64,000 nucleotides of DNA, taken from contig OU015649.1 of the NCBI GenBank assembly GCA_907165275.2, positions 10,260,001 through 10,324,000 of the forward strand. The letters are read 5' to 3'. Source of the DNA: Zygaena filipendulae. Its lineage: Eukaryota > Arthropoda > Insecta > Lepidoptera > Zygaenidae. This document shows, in pieces, positions 22,098 to 33,217 of this stretch; position 1 is the first letter of the stretch; each line of letters opens with the position of its first letter. A model generated the notes under the pieces. It was given only the letters and a program-made list of their open reading frames with translations, was not told where the DNA came from and did not search any database. The position numbers and the translations under genes are program-made.

Positions 22098-22370
22098 TCT
22101 ATACTATAATAAAAGAGTAGAATCCGCGATTCTGCACATTGAGTATTTTTAACAAAAATCACAAAAAAAGTTTTTTAAATTCTTTTCTGTCTGTCTGTCT
22201 GTTCGCGATAATCTCCGAATCTACTGAACGGATTGTCATGTGGTTTTTACAGGTAGATTAAGCTTAGCCTGGAGCTACATATAGGCTTTGTTTCATTGAA
22301 ACCGGATGTCGGGAAAAAAAGTTGTTGCATAAAAACCTTTCACGCGGGTGAAACCGCGGGGCACAGCTAG
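22098..22370 (+). repeat. Helitron-like repeat, complete
   Basis: A/TCTATACTATAATAAAAG at the start; ends with an ACGCGGGTGAAACCGCGG hairpin then CACAGCTAG before T. 273 bp. Confidence 0.85.
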
Positions 22371-22646
22371 TTTATTAATAAAGGTATTTAACAAAGAGAA
22401 CTTCGTTCCCTTGACCGCAACCTTTTCTTTTTTCAACGAGCAATATTTATAGTATTTTTCATTTTTATTTTTGATCTGTATCCTTTGCCAACTTTCAGTA
22501 CATAGTGATAGACATAGTTGTTATATTACTCTTTGGTAGTAGACACAGACATCAAGGCGTGTGAACAAGATGATTGTGTTTCGTGGAAAACTATAATTTT
22601 TCTATGCTTAGGATGTTAAGACTAATTGAAAGATTGTTAAGATTAA

Positions 22647-22687
22647 TTGAGAAAATATAAATGTACCTAACATTTATATTTTCTCAA
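22647..22687. other. Perfect 17-bp hairpin
   Basis: TTGAGAAAATATAAATG and its exact inverse flank a 7-nt loop (TACCTAA). AT-rich; too short for a typical pre-miRNA. Role unknown. Confidence 0.6.
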
Positions 22688-25600
22688 CTAAAATTCCCTT
22701 ATAGAAACAATAACAGCCATACTTTTGCCTTGAGATAAAAATAATATTTTTGTACGATGAAACATAGCAACCAATATCGAATAGTAAGTCAATATTTTCC
22801 TCGTCCGCTCGCTGTAGCTTTGCTTTTTACTTATGTAAGCACTAAAAAGTAAAAATCGATTTCTATGTCTATTCTACGATGCATAATATTATAATATGGT
22901 TTGTTTCACAATCGCCAAAAATGTATAAGTCAAACTATATATAATTATGCACTCGCACTTGCTAGATGTAGATACTTTCAAATAGGAGGAGGTTCTCTGT
23001 ACGTTTTTTTTTATTTGAGTAGGTAGATATAGGTAAGTACTTATAGCGATATCTATTTTGACCCGGTTTAAAAATATAGGTACTTTACGAAAATATTCTT
23101 TCAAAGGATTTTACCTTTTGGGCACCCCATTTGATTAAGATCTGATAAAAACATTAAGTAAATTTGTACTTTTTGTAGCAAAAGTATACGTAGTTATTAG
23201 ATATAACTCCTCAATGTGGTTCTTTTAGAAACAAATATTCGTCGTCGCATAATAGTATCTAAATCCTAATTGAAAATTTTCTTCTACCAATATTTCAAAT
23301 AACATTTTTACTTTTATTGGACTTTTACCTCGCTTCGTACTCCGGTCCTATTCTATATTACAATATAGCTGTTTTATAAGAACCATAATATATTTGTCGA
23401 GGTAGGTTTTATAACCAGATTAAGTTTACCCATTACTGTTATAAGGTTGCATCATCAAATTTACTATTACCGATCTTAGAATGAACGAAGGTAACCAATA
23501 GTCTGTTATAAAAAAAACCTAATTGATTGATTCGATTAGTTAGATAATAAAAGTAATCGCCAGATAAGCGCATAAAATTAATAAAACGGTAACGGTCGGG
23601 GGACATATTATTGTTTTATGAGAACGAAGCAAACGATATCGGTGGAACCCTGCCCCATACCGTTGTGAAGGCATGTGTAATGGTTCATTGTTTTAGCAAC
23701 AACCAGCTGACGGTTACTAACCCGATTGTGCCAGGATAGGAAGTGAAAGGATGTCTTATTCACATGTTTTGTTCTGAACAATACAACTGATACTTATCTG
23801 CTGTCTCAATCATTCAGTATATTACTTGTTTAAAGAAAAATACAGCTATATTTTCTTCCACGATTGTGTTAACGACGGCGGAATAATGTCATTTCAAGGT
23901 CACTACGCAAATAATAATAATGGATTCGCTTAGTTTCGCTAAACGGTGACATCTGCCTACTAAGAAGCTACTTTTTGCTGAACAAACTAACAAATACCTA
24001 CCTAAGTGTATATTTCAGCATTTTATAGAAATAACAATTTTTGCGGACAACTAACTGATTAAGAAAATTGACCAGAGGAAGAAAAGAATTAGTTAGGTAC
24101 CTACTTAAGATTATTATTTACACTGATGCAAATTATCAAACTGTGAAAGTAATTAACCCTAATAAGATAAAGACTGGGAAGCTCTTGTTTCAAATGCGAT
24201 CCGATTGCGAATGCTTTCCAGACCTTAGCGTTAGCTTTAGGTACCTACGTTCGGTTCACCCTGCGGATCTGTTGGCCGATCGATCGAGGATATTCTAGGA
24301 GATCTAAAATTTGGTGGAGGGGTTGTAGAACAAGTTTAGCGCGTCTGTCGTGTCTAGACGGCGCGTCGGATCCCTATCGGCCTCCGTAAAATTATGTGAC
24401 ATTAGCGAACCATGTAACATAGCATATATAAGGTTAAATTCGGCAAAACAAGTGTGAGAAATAGCTGGTAATATGTATTTCAATTGTCCAGGCGATTATT
24501 AGTTGATCGTCAGTTCATCTTCAAAATCAATTCTTGTTGGGACATATTATTGTACTAGGAAGTGATTGTACCACTCTTCCATTGCCAATAGGTGCGTAGG
24601 TACATATAATTTACAACTTGTTTATAACTTCATAAATAGATCTTGTGGGGCTCATCATCCAGGAACGAACTTTTGTTTGCTGATATAATAATAATTACTA
24701 ATGATTACAATAACAAATGTTTGTTCGGTCTGCTTATCGATGGATATGGTCACCAACTCGCCACTTGACATCTTTTCTACCCCAAAGACCGTCAGATCTG
24801 TGAACAAGCTCCGCCAATTGCCACTTAAGCTCTACCATTATTTGAGCTGTATTTATATACCATAGTTATTTTGAAGACTATTCGTAGATATTATAATAAA
24901 CACTTGCTGAATGCAGTCGAGTCGTTTCAAAGATCATTTATTTGACCCTTGAACATAAACTTGAGCAGATGCTGCTGTATAATGAAAGCAATCTTTCATT
25001 TCGCCTTATAACAACTTAGCTCCTTAAATAAAAATTTAAAAAACGTTTCACGGCTATAACGATATATTATTTTACTTTATTGTAAAACATTATATCAAAA
25101 TGAAATGGGAAAGCTAAATGGTGATATGCAAACATTAAAAACGTTCGTAGTAACCGGACTCTATTCTACAATGATTCTACATAATATATGACTTCTATTA
25201 AACTAGTTAATTATTTATAGCAAAGGAATAGGTACAACACATAGATAAGTATATTTTTCAGAAATGATTGAGCTTTGTGTGTTTTATTTTTTCCGATTTC
25301 GAATTTAGCGCGATTCCCTAGTAAGCTCACTGCAGAGACTACTGTCATCAGCAGCAATATTTAATCACTTTGGTTGGACAGTTATTGAATCTTACTACAA
25401 GTGCAATAAAGTTCAACAACTGACGAAAGTGTTTACATGTTTATTATGCTGGCTGTATTTGTGCCTAGTTCCGCCCGACTCCACTTGTTAATTTATCGAA
25501 TAAACGGTTCGTAATAACTCTGCTATTATCAATATGTCTGCTTATAATATACTCAATGAAAGACAATGGTAACGAATATTGAATTTTCGCCAGTTACTAC

Positions 25601-26519
25601 CGCGTTTTTCACCGTCTACAGTCTACACTAAACTTTAAACCGGATAAACGCATTCAACTTTCACCGATTGCACTGAATAAGTATTTGTTAGATCTCTTTA
25701 CAGTCTACACTCACTCACATAGGTCACAAAACAACGATGTCCATATATTGTTAATTTGTTGTGGGTATTTCATTACTCAAGGTCTTATATTTTATCTGTC
25801 TCATGGTTACCTACCTACCTACCTACATAAAACAAGAAACGCTATAACATCATTAATATTATGTTGAAATTAAATAAACACCAAACGTCTTCATAACTTA
25901 ATTAATCTAAAACAACATTAGTGTAAATTACCCCGCCTTAAATAGAAGCGGAAACAAAGGTTTCCCTTTTACTCAGCAGTGGCGCAGTGGCGTCTATCCC
26001 TTAATTACGTGGTTTAGTAAACCACAAATATTCCTCCGGCAAGCATTCGCCTACTAGTCGTTACTCGTAGCTGTCTTATATAGGTATTAATAGGTTCTAA
26101 ATACCAAAAAGACGGTTAAAAAAATGCGTAGCGACTTCTTCGTCCGAAGTTTTTCTTTCTAGGTAGGCATTTAGGCAACCTAGGTAGAACTAGGTAGACA
26201 GAAAAATCTAGAAATGCTAGCAAGCTCTATGCGACCTAATTAATTAATTATGATTAAGCAAAACCAAAGATTGATATTTACATTGTACATCAGTTAGGTA
26301 ATTGGACAAATGCCTGACCAATCGGTTAAATAAAAACCTTACAACTTAAGTATTACTGACAAAAAAAAACTTTTTAAATTGGCACTTGAAAATCTAATGC
26401 TAAAAGCAAAAGTAAAAACTCGGTTTATCTAATTTCCAATTTCATACTGCGAGTCAACAACTGATAATATTCCCTTTTATTCCTGAAAATATATAATATA
26501 ACTGCTATAAATAATATAA
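22688..26519. other. Non-coding spacer
   Basis: 3.8 kb of AT-rich sequence. A small GC-rich patch lies at about 24310-24385. No repeat end, RNA gene or credible exon recognised. Confidence 0.4.
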
Positions 26520-26810
26520 CTAGCTGTGCCCTCAGGGTTTCACCGACGTGAGTTTCGGAATTTCCATAGGAACTCCAAAGTAGCCTTATTTACTCCGTAT
26601 AACATCAGCTAATTAGCAGTGAAAGTCCCGTCAAAATCAGTCCAACCGTTTCGGAGATTCACCCGCGTGAGGTCCGGAACTCCAAACTTCTTTTATTCTT
26701 CTTCTCCTTACAATAACAAACACAACAAAAAAAGAATTAGCGAAATTGGTCCAGCCGTTCACGTGTGAGGCCGTGACCAAGGGAAATAGAGATTCATTTT
26801 TATATAAATA
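26520..26810 (-). repeat. Helitron-like repeat (reference copy)
   Basis: A/CTAGCTGTGCCCTCAGGG start on the plus strand. Homologous to 4879-5397 but without the MITE, so it serves as the empty-site control. Abuts the next copy at 26811. Confidence 0.75.
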
Positions 26811-27044
26811 CTAGCTGTCCCCCGCGATTTCATCCGCGGTAATTTCGGAGTTCCCGCGGAGGTTGCGGGAAAAAAGTACTCTATGTCCTTCAGTTCCCGA
26901 GGGAATTCCGGGATAAAAACTATCCTATCTTTTAAGTTGGACCATTTTATTAATGGTTACAAAATTTTATCAAAATCCGTTCAGTAGTTTCGGAGTCCAT
27001 CGCAGACAAACAACGTGACACGTGATTTATATGTATATATTAGA
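26811..27044 (-). repeat. Helitron-like repeat, complete
   Basis: A/CTAGCTGTCCCCCGCG...ATATATTAGA/T; inverse of the 9-kb array unit (same GGACCAT core and GACACGTGATTTATAT end). 234 bp, 210 nt upstream of the start codon at 27254. Confidence 0.88.
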
Positions 27045-27253
27045 TATATATAGATATCTAACGTAGGCTTAACTTTAATTTGTGATTGTTGTACCTAAAC
27101 ATCGTAATATAGTCGTTTTATGATTTAAAAACTTAATAAGTTGCACACTCACTGCAATTTCATTAAACTTTGTAATTGTTTTGCTCGTGATAACATTTTA
27201 GTGGAATTTTGTTGCGGCGGATAAAATATGACAAAGTTTTTGAATAATAGGAA

Positions 27254-27304
27254 ATGAAAATGTTTTCTGCTGCTTCATGTTTGATTATATTAGTTTTAGA
27301 AAAC
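27254..27304 (+). CDS. Exon 1: signal peptide
   Basis: Encodes 17 residues, MK then a hydrophobic run FSAASCLIILVL, ending at AAC/GTAAGT (phase 0). A second ATG two codons on (27260) would give the same signal peptide. Cleavage is likely a few residues into exon 2 (near VHEA/N). Confidence 0.8.
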
Positions 27305-30300
27305 GTAAGTCAACTCGTTATGATTTTATTATGTAATTTTGATGAGTAGTTTATTACACGTAAAACACTTTCATTCCCAAGGTTGTTCATGAAGCAAATA
27401 CTGAATCGAATAAGCTATCTAGTAAGTATCCTAATTTAAACATCAACATCAACACATAGTTTTCTAGTTCTTCTGAACCTCAGACGTTGTGAACGTTAAT
27501 TATTTCGAACTGTTGCAGGAAAACAACAAATTGATGTCATTGGAACAAGCTTAGATAAGGAATTGACTCTAGAAAAAGGAGAAAATACAAATATAAAAGA
27601 AATGCAAGAGCAGATTGAAAATTTTCAAATTTTGTATGGCAGAACCGAAGCCAATTACGTAAAAAAAGACACTAACGCCAGTTTACGTACCGATGCGGAT
27701 AAAACTGACAACGATCAAATAATAGATAAAATCTACAAAGAAGAAGCAAACAATGAAAAAAAAGATGACATAGAACTATCAAAACTAAACACGGAAGCAG
27801 GTATGCGTACCTACTGATAATAATGTAATGGTAAAATTGTATTAATTATGGTAAATTTTAATATTCCGATTAAAATATTGAAAATACTTTCAGATAAAAA
27901 AGTATATTATAGAAGAACATTAAGACGAGGTAGGTAAAATAAATATTTAAAAAATCTAACTGATTTCTTTCTTTTTGAGAAATGATATAAAACAGTGTAT
28001 TTAGTGATTACCTTCTCTCTGGTGTATTTCGCGTCTAGCCATGTGTCCGAGTAGGTATATTTTCTAAACTATGCAACGGCTTTTGACATGGTTTTCAATA
28101 TCGTTTACAAAATTTCTTAAAGTTTATATAGGTAACTTGTGTACGATAATTTTTAAAATAATTTTTAAACAAGTTAATTTATGTAGCAACAGATCGACGT
28201 AGTTTTTTGGGTAGATCTAGATATTGGGAAGACCAGGAATACACAAAGAGGCTGCTTATTATTCCGGTATTTATATAAAAAAACCCGGGTAAAATCAAAT
28301 TAAAGCGATAAATAGTCAATAAAACATACTCTCAAGGTTACATCCGTATGAATTTCGGGCTTCTCTCTGGAACTTATGTTTTTTAAAATGGTTAATCATA
28401 TTTTAATAGTAGGTATACAAATAAATTTTAGCTTTTCTGAACTTAATACAGAAGGCAAGTTATATCGATATTATAGAAATTTGGATTTATTCTAAAAATT
28501 ACGTAAGTAATTTATGTAATAAACAGTCCATCCCAATGTGAGCCCATTTTCTTCATACTATAAGCGTAATAAACTGAATAACAATTCTATCGTCGCATAT
28601 AAGCATGGGGCGTTCTCCTGTAAGTGATCTTTTTTCTAAGTGGATATATTTTTACAGGTGATATTTTAACACCAATTGAGTTATTGCCCATCGCTAAAAG
28701 ATTAATTTTACAAGGTAATTAACTTATTTAAGGTAATTAATTAAAATAATTGAAAATGATTTCCAGTATGATTCATATGGCATAAAATTCGAATACCAAC
28801 TTTGGGTATAGTATGTATATTGATACATAGTTCTTTTTTAAACAGTTGATGATTATAAGCCTGGCTGTAAGTATTTTTTTTTTTTTTAAATACCTATATC
28901 CTTAACGAAAAATAAATGTAAGAAATTGCTTTAAAATTCACGGGTAAAACTGATCAATAAATACCTAAATATCTGTATTTTTTAGCTGGCAAAGGTTTTG
29001 TAAGCTCCGTAAGCAATCCTCAAGCTTTGGCTGATAAATTATTTGAAGCTCTATGTATGTAAAATTTCTTAAGAATAAAATATATAGACTATTATTTCAA
29101 GCCTAATTATTGTGCATTTTTTTAATTTATCATACTATTTACAGTTTTAACTCACAAACGTTTCGTCACTATAACAGGTTACATTTTTTATCATGCATTA
29201 AGTTAATTTATAATTTACGTATGTATAACAAAGGCCTTTGCGACGACCGGTTCTGCCCTGCCCTCATTCTGCATTCAGCTCCTAGGCTTAGTGATCTTCA
29301 TCAGATGATCGTCGATCTATCTTGTGAACTCAGCCTTGGGTGTCCATTTTCTAACGATGATGACAATGATAAACTATAATATCTTAACAATTAAAATTGA
29401 AAAAATGAAAAAATAAAATGAATGAAATTAATTAAAAAATTATCACGAGTATGACTTGCTTTTACATTATTTCATTTCAGAAATTGATATCGACGCACTG
29501 AACGCACTTCAAGCGCTTGCTTTGAATGGTGAAGGTAAGGATCTGGTGTTGCAGATTTCTATGGGCGGCGGTAATCACTTACCATCAGGTGTACCACTTG
29601 CCCGTTTGCCCCCTATGACTTAAAAAAAAAAAAGATAGATTGATGACCGGATTAGCGTATGATAAATAAATATTGACTCATAAATAGACAACCTAATCAA
29701 GAAATCTTGACCACTATTAAAAACCCCTTTATTATCTGAAACAGAACACGTCAAATTCTTCCAATGCCTTATCCATTCAATATTAGGTACTAATTTTTTT
29801 CAATCGAGACAGTAATGTCAATAAATTTAATAGTTTATTTTTCAAACAAGTTGCAGATAATACGTACATAGAATCAGATACAGTCAACCCGGAGGATGGT
29901 AAGATAAATAAAAAAAATAAATATGTATGTTAGTTGTTTAAAAAATTTAGTAAACAACTTTCGTAGCAGCGCTAATGTAAATAAATAAAATTTGGTCTTT
30001 CACTTTAGTGAAATCTTTCAATATATAATAGATATATTATTATATAGGCTACTAAAAATACTAAACATTGTAGGTACTTATTTCATTATTCGTTCTTTCA
30101 TAGAAGATCCATATAGATGCAAATATAGATGTGAGTATAGATACTGCACAATCATAGGTTTTGTGATTATTAACTTAATTATATAAATAGTATAATTGTT
30201 TCCCTAATTTATATTTCTCTGTAGTAATAACGAAAAAAGGACACAAAAGAATAGTTCAAAGGGACTCTGAAGATAAAGGTAAATATTTAAGAACATAAAC

Positions 30301-32271
30301 ATAAAACATAGTTAAGGCTTATCATGTAGTTTTATAATACCTACTATTTGTTTTATGTTACCTAATAAACTTCAAAACTTAGGGGGACCGGGCCGCAAGA
30401 GGCTAAAGGCTGCAAACAAAACAGAAGTTAAACGAAATAAATTGAAAAGAAATAAAGATGAAAATATTATGAAAAATAAAGGAGCCATTAAAAGCACGAA
30501 TGACGATTACGAGAAAAGGGCTATTGGTAAGATTAACACGATCGCAAGTTGGGTGTAATTTTTTCCTTTTTATACATATTATGGTGTTTTACTTTGTTAC
30601 AGTGGATTCAAAAAATGACATTGACAGACAAAAGGTTTTCACACCCGTGTCTAGTTACACTTCTATTCCTAGAAATCCTTTGTGTCGGTTTAAATATAAG
30701 TGTATTCAAGCACACTTTTTAAAATCTTGTGGATTACGACGAGAGTGCAGGAAAAATCCACCGTCAACGCCATTCCCTAGCAAGTATTTTTAAATCACAT
30801 TTAAAATCAATATATAATATAATATATACAATACATTTAATTTACATAAAAAAGTAATTAATTTTTATTTATACTTAAATATAAATTATATCAAATAATA
30901 TTATATTATAAATAATCGTTTATTAAATAGCAAGCACTATAATAAGAAATTAATTCCAAAATCTGCCTTTATAAACTTTTAATTCCACAGACAAAAGCGA
31001 AAAATATGTTAGATATGAACATAATCAAGACATGGATCGTCAATTCCGGAGAATGTGTGAGTTTTGAGCAAAATAAGGCGAAAAATAATTAACTGCCGCT
31101 GCCATGGCCAACGGTTATACCATAATCCTTAATATATTTAAACGTGCCTTTCAGAGTTCAGAGTCTTCAGTGTTTGTGTTCTAGACTCTAGTCCTAATAG
31201 GATTTGTCTATACACTTCTAGTTTTGAGCGTTTATAAAATAAATAACCAACAAAATGTTTTTAAATTTTAGTTGGACTTTCACTCGTTGACGAAGACGTA
31301 GAAAAAATTGGTGAGAACAAATATAAATTATTCTTAATTTTCACAGTTGTTACATAATCATACCTAAGATCCCTGAAATTATTTAAAAAAAAATAACACG
31401 TTCTAGTGGAGGTGCATGTTTTACTATCGAACCGAAGATTTAAATACGGTATGTAAAGTAAACGGTGTTAATTTAATTAAACTCATGTTTCATATTATAT
31501 CCATTACCTCCTCATTACAGATAAGTCTGAAGAAATTGAAGGCGTGCAACAGTATTTCAATAGGTTGATGATAATGGAACATTTTGGTAGGTATAGGAGT
31601 GCACACGTCATTACTATGCTTTTCACAAACTCGCTATAATATCTGAAAAGTCTCAGCATCAGGTCATATTATGACAATATACATACCTACCTAGTTCCTA
31701 CGAATGAATAACATAATTTCTCACTTGTTACGCATGTCATGTTACTCATTTCGTAATTTTATACATCATATAATATTACTTTTTGCAGAAACTACCACGC
31801 CTGTGATATCTACTTCTGATGAAGAAAATAAAAAGTCAAACCAAAGCGTAAGTGATCACAATTTTGTATTTATTGGCAATTTTTGTAAACGTTAAGTTAA
31901 TAACTTTTTTATCTTCTTTACATAGTATAAAATGAGGCGCTTCCGCTGTCTGTTCGCGACAAACTCAAAAACTACGGAACGGATTTTCATGCGGTTTTCA
32001 CCAATAGATAGAGTGATTCATGAGGAAGGTTTATATCAATAGTTCATCCTGGAATTCCCGCGGGGACTCCAAAATTACCACGGGGACTCCGAAATTACCG
32101 CGGGTGAGACCGCGGGGGATAGCTAGTTATTTATAAAAAAACATGTTTTCTATGCTATTTCAGTTCCAAGATGATGACCACAAGACAAATAACAAACATA
32201 GCTTATGGGAGCCGAAACACGAAGATAATAATAAAATGTATAAAATGACGACACGGTTTTCTTACAAATAA
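27254..32271 (+). CDS. 18-exon gene for an unrecognised secreted charged protein
   Basis: Exons: 27254-27304, 27382-27421, 27519-27800, 27894-27929, 28658-28714, 28846-28866, 28986-29054, 29145-29177, 29481-29534, 29857-29898, 30225-30278, 30383-30526, 30603-30779, 30991-31056, 31272-31310, 31521-31586, 31789-31847, 32164-32271. They total 1398 nt, one frame of 465 codons plus TAA. All introns are GT-AG except a GC-AG at 30780. Introns 2-16 are all phase 1. Residues 1-22 look like a signal peptide (MKMFSAASCLIILVLEN...). The rest is rich in Lys, Glu, Asp and Asn, with dibasic sites (RRTLRR near 131-136; a basic block 250-275) and exactly four cysteines after the signal, at 322, 328, 337 and 343. 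No family recognised. Introns contain a retroposon tail and a Helitron-like repeat. Weakest junctions: exon 8 donor GTTACA, and the possible extra exon at 28187. Confidence 0.82.
27519..27800 (+). CDS. Exon 3: acidic/lysine-rich exon
   Basis: Largest exon, 282 nt, residues 31-124. Acceptor CTGTTGCAG, donor G/GTATGC. Many Lys, Glu, Asp and Asn; possible coiled coil around MQEQIENFQ. No known domain. Confidence 0.82.
28187..28278 (+). CDS. Possible alternative exon 4b
   Basis: After TTTATGTAG (28186) a protein-like frame opens in the phase required by the gene (split Ala codon), reading TDRRSFLGRSRYWEDQEYTK and stopping at TAA 28276-28278. Used as a terminal exon it would give a short isoform; with the donor GTAGAT after 28210 it would be a symmetric 24-nt micro-exon. 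The acceptor lacks a strong pyrimidine tract. Not needed for the main frame. Confidence 0.35.
28846..28866 (+). CDS. Exon 6: 21-nt micro-exon
   Basis: Acceptor TTTTTTAAACAG, donor T/GTAAGT, phase 1 on both sides, encoding VDDYKPG (first residue split). The strong flanking sites make a real exon likely despite its size. Confidence 0.75.
29216..29380 (-). repeat. Possible degenerate RTE-like LINE remnant in intron 8
   Basis: Reads AAAGGCCTTTGCGACGACCG on the plus strand, resembling the inverse of a conserved RTE ORF end (remembered pattern, W-DD-L...AKAYV). Frame is broken. Weak call. Confidence 0.35.
29546..29633 (+). mobile_element. Retroposon 3' tail in intron 9
   Basis: TTGCAGATTTCTATGGGCGG...CCATCAGGTG...TTTGCCCCCTATGACTT then an A run. 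The same tail is at 51820-51866 and, inverted, at about 37475-37600. A lepidopteran LINE/SINE 3' end (from memory). It begins 12 nt after the exon 9 donor. Confidence 0.65.
30603..30779 (+). CDS. Exon 13: four-cysteine exon with GC donor
   Basis: 177 nt, residues 295-353. Contains all cysteines of the mature protein in the spacing C-X5-C-X8-C-X5-C (322-343). The exon ends CCTA/GCAAGT, the usual GC-AG donor context; without this splice the frame would stop at 30791-30793. With it, the next exon joins in phase 1 like its neighbours. Confidence 0.75.
31922..32126 (+). repeat. Helitron-like repeat in intron 17
   Basis: GTATAAAATGAGGCGCTTCC start and GGTGAGACCGCGGGGGATAG-CTAG end before T. It has a local duplication of the ACCACGGGGACTCC segment. 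Fills most of the last intron, about 35 nt from the terminal exon. Confidence 0.8.
32164..32271 (+). CDS. Exon 18: C-terminal exon
   Basis: Acceptor TGCTATTTCAG, phase 0. Encodes 35 residues rich in Asp, Asn, His and Lys (FQDDDHKTNNKHS...) and ends with TAA at 32269-32271. Confidence 0.8.
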   Translation, partial: FQDDDHKTNNKHSLWEPKHEDNNKMYKMTTRFSYK

Positions 32272-32277
32272 ACGTAA

Positions 32278-32283
32278 AATAAA
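32278..32283 (+). terminator. Polyadenylation signal
   Basis: AATAAA 7 nt after the stop codon, with another overlapping the stop at 32266-32271. A very short 3' UTR would follow. Inferred from position. Confidence 0.5.
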
Positions 32284-32533
32284 TTACCATTTTAATCTGT
32301 GGTTTTGATCCCTGGAATATAATTTTTTTAAAAATTCTGCATTTTCCTATGTTTGATAAGTAAACTTCACGACCTATTTTTCTGATTATATTATTATACT
32401 AGGGTTTATTTTAAATATGACAGGTGTAATATTAAACAAGGGACATAATATTAAAGCGCTCGATAATTCCTGCGTACATAAAACTCATTGAAATATAGGT
32501 ACTTACATAAAAACTAATAAATCACAACTGTTA

Positions 32534-32751
32534 TCTATACTAATACTTACATATTATAAAGAGCAAAAGTTTGTTGAGTTTGGGAGTTTGTGACGTTGTA
32601 AGGGGTAATTTCTGGATCTATAGAACCGATTTTAAATATTCTTTCACTTACAGGAAGCTACAGTGATCCTGAGTGACATAGAGTACTTTTATCCTGGAAT
32701 TTCCGCGGGAAATCCGAAATTACCGCGGGTGATACCGCGGGGGTCAGCTAG
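32534..32751 (+). repeat. Helitron-like repeat, complete
   Basis: A/TCTATACTAATACTTACATA...CCGCGGGTGATACCGCGG-GGGTCAGCTAG/T, 218 bp. Same subfamily as 42569, 56697 and 61383. Confidence 0.85.
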
Positions 32752-33049
32752 TTTATTTATAATTTGTCGTCGCATCGGCGACTAAACGAAGGAAACGATC
32801 TATAGGGTATCTGTCAGAGTCGACATCTTGCACGTTCAGTTTTCATGAATATTTCTTTGTATGGATAATTACCTAAATTTGCCACGTTTTTTTTTTATAT
32901 ATTTGTGATGAGAGTTGAATGACGCTTCTACAATGAAAGGTAGGTGTTCTTACGCCCTGTAGGTACAATAATGGATAGGTTTTAGAAGTATAAAAAATAT
33001 CAAAGTACGGAAGTGGGTTCATATAAAAATACTCTTATTTATTTTATTA

Positions 33050-33217
33050 CTAGCCGTGCCCTACGGTTTCGGAGCTCCCTCGGGAATTCCGGGATACCGG
33101 GATAAGTACCCTATGTCCTTCTCTGTACCCCTGACAACGTGTGTGCCAAATTTGTTGGTTATCGGTTTAGCCATCAAAGCGTAAAAGCGTAACAGACAGA
33201 CAGAATATTAGTAGGGA
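33050..33217 (-). repeat. Helitron-like repeat, complete
   Basis: A/CTAGCCGTGCCCTACGG...TATTAGTAGGGA/T on the plus strand, 168 bp. Confidence 0.8.

Noticed and set aside
29992..30186. 64-codon open frame in intron 10 as an extra exon
   Set aside because: No acceptor/donor pair keeps the phase-1 frame, and composition is AT-driven.
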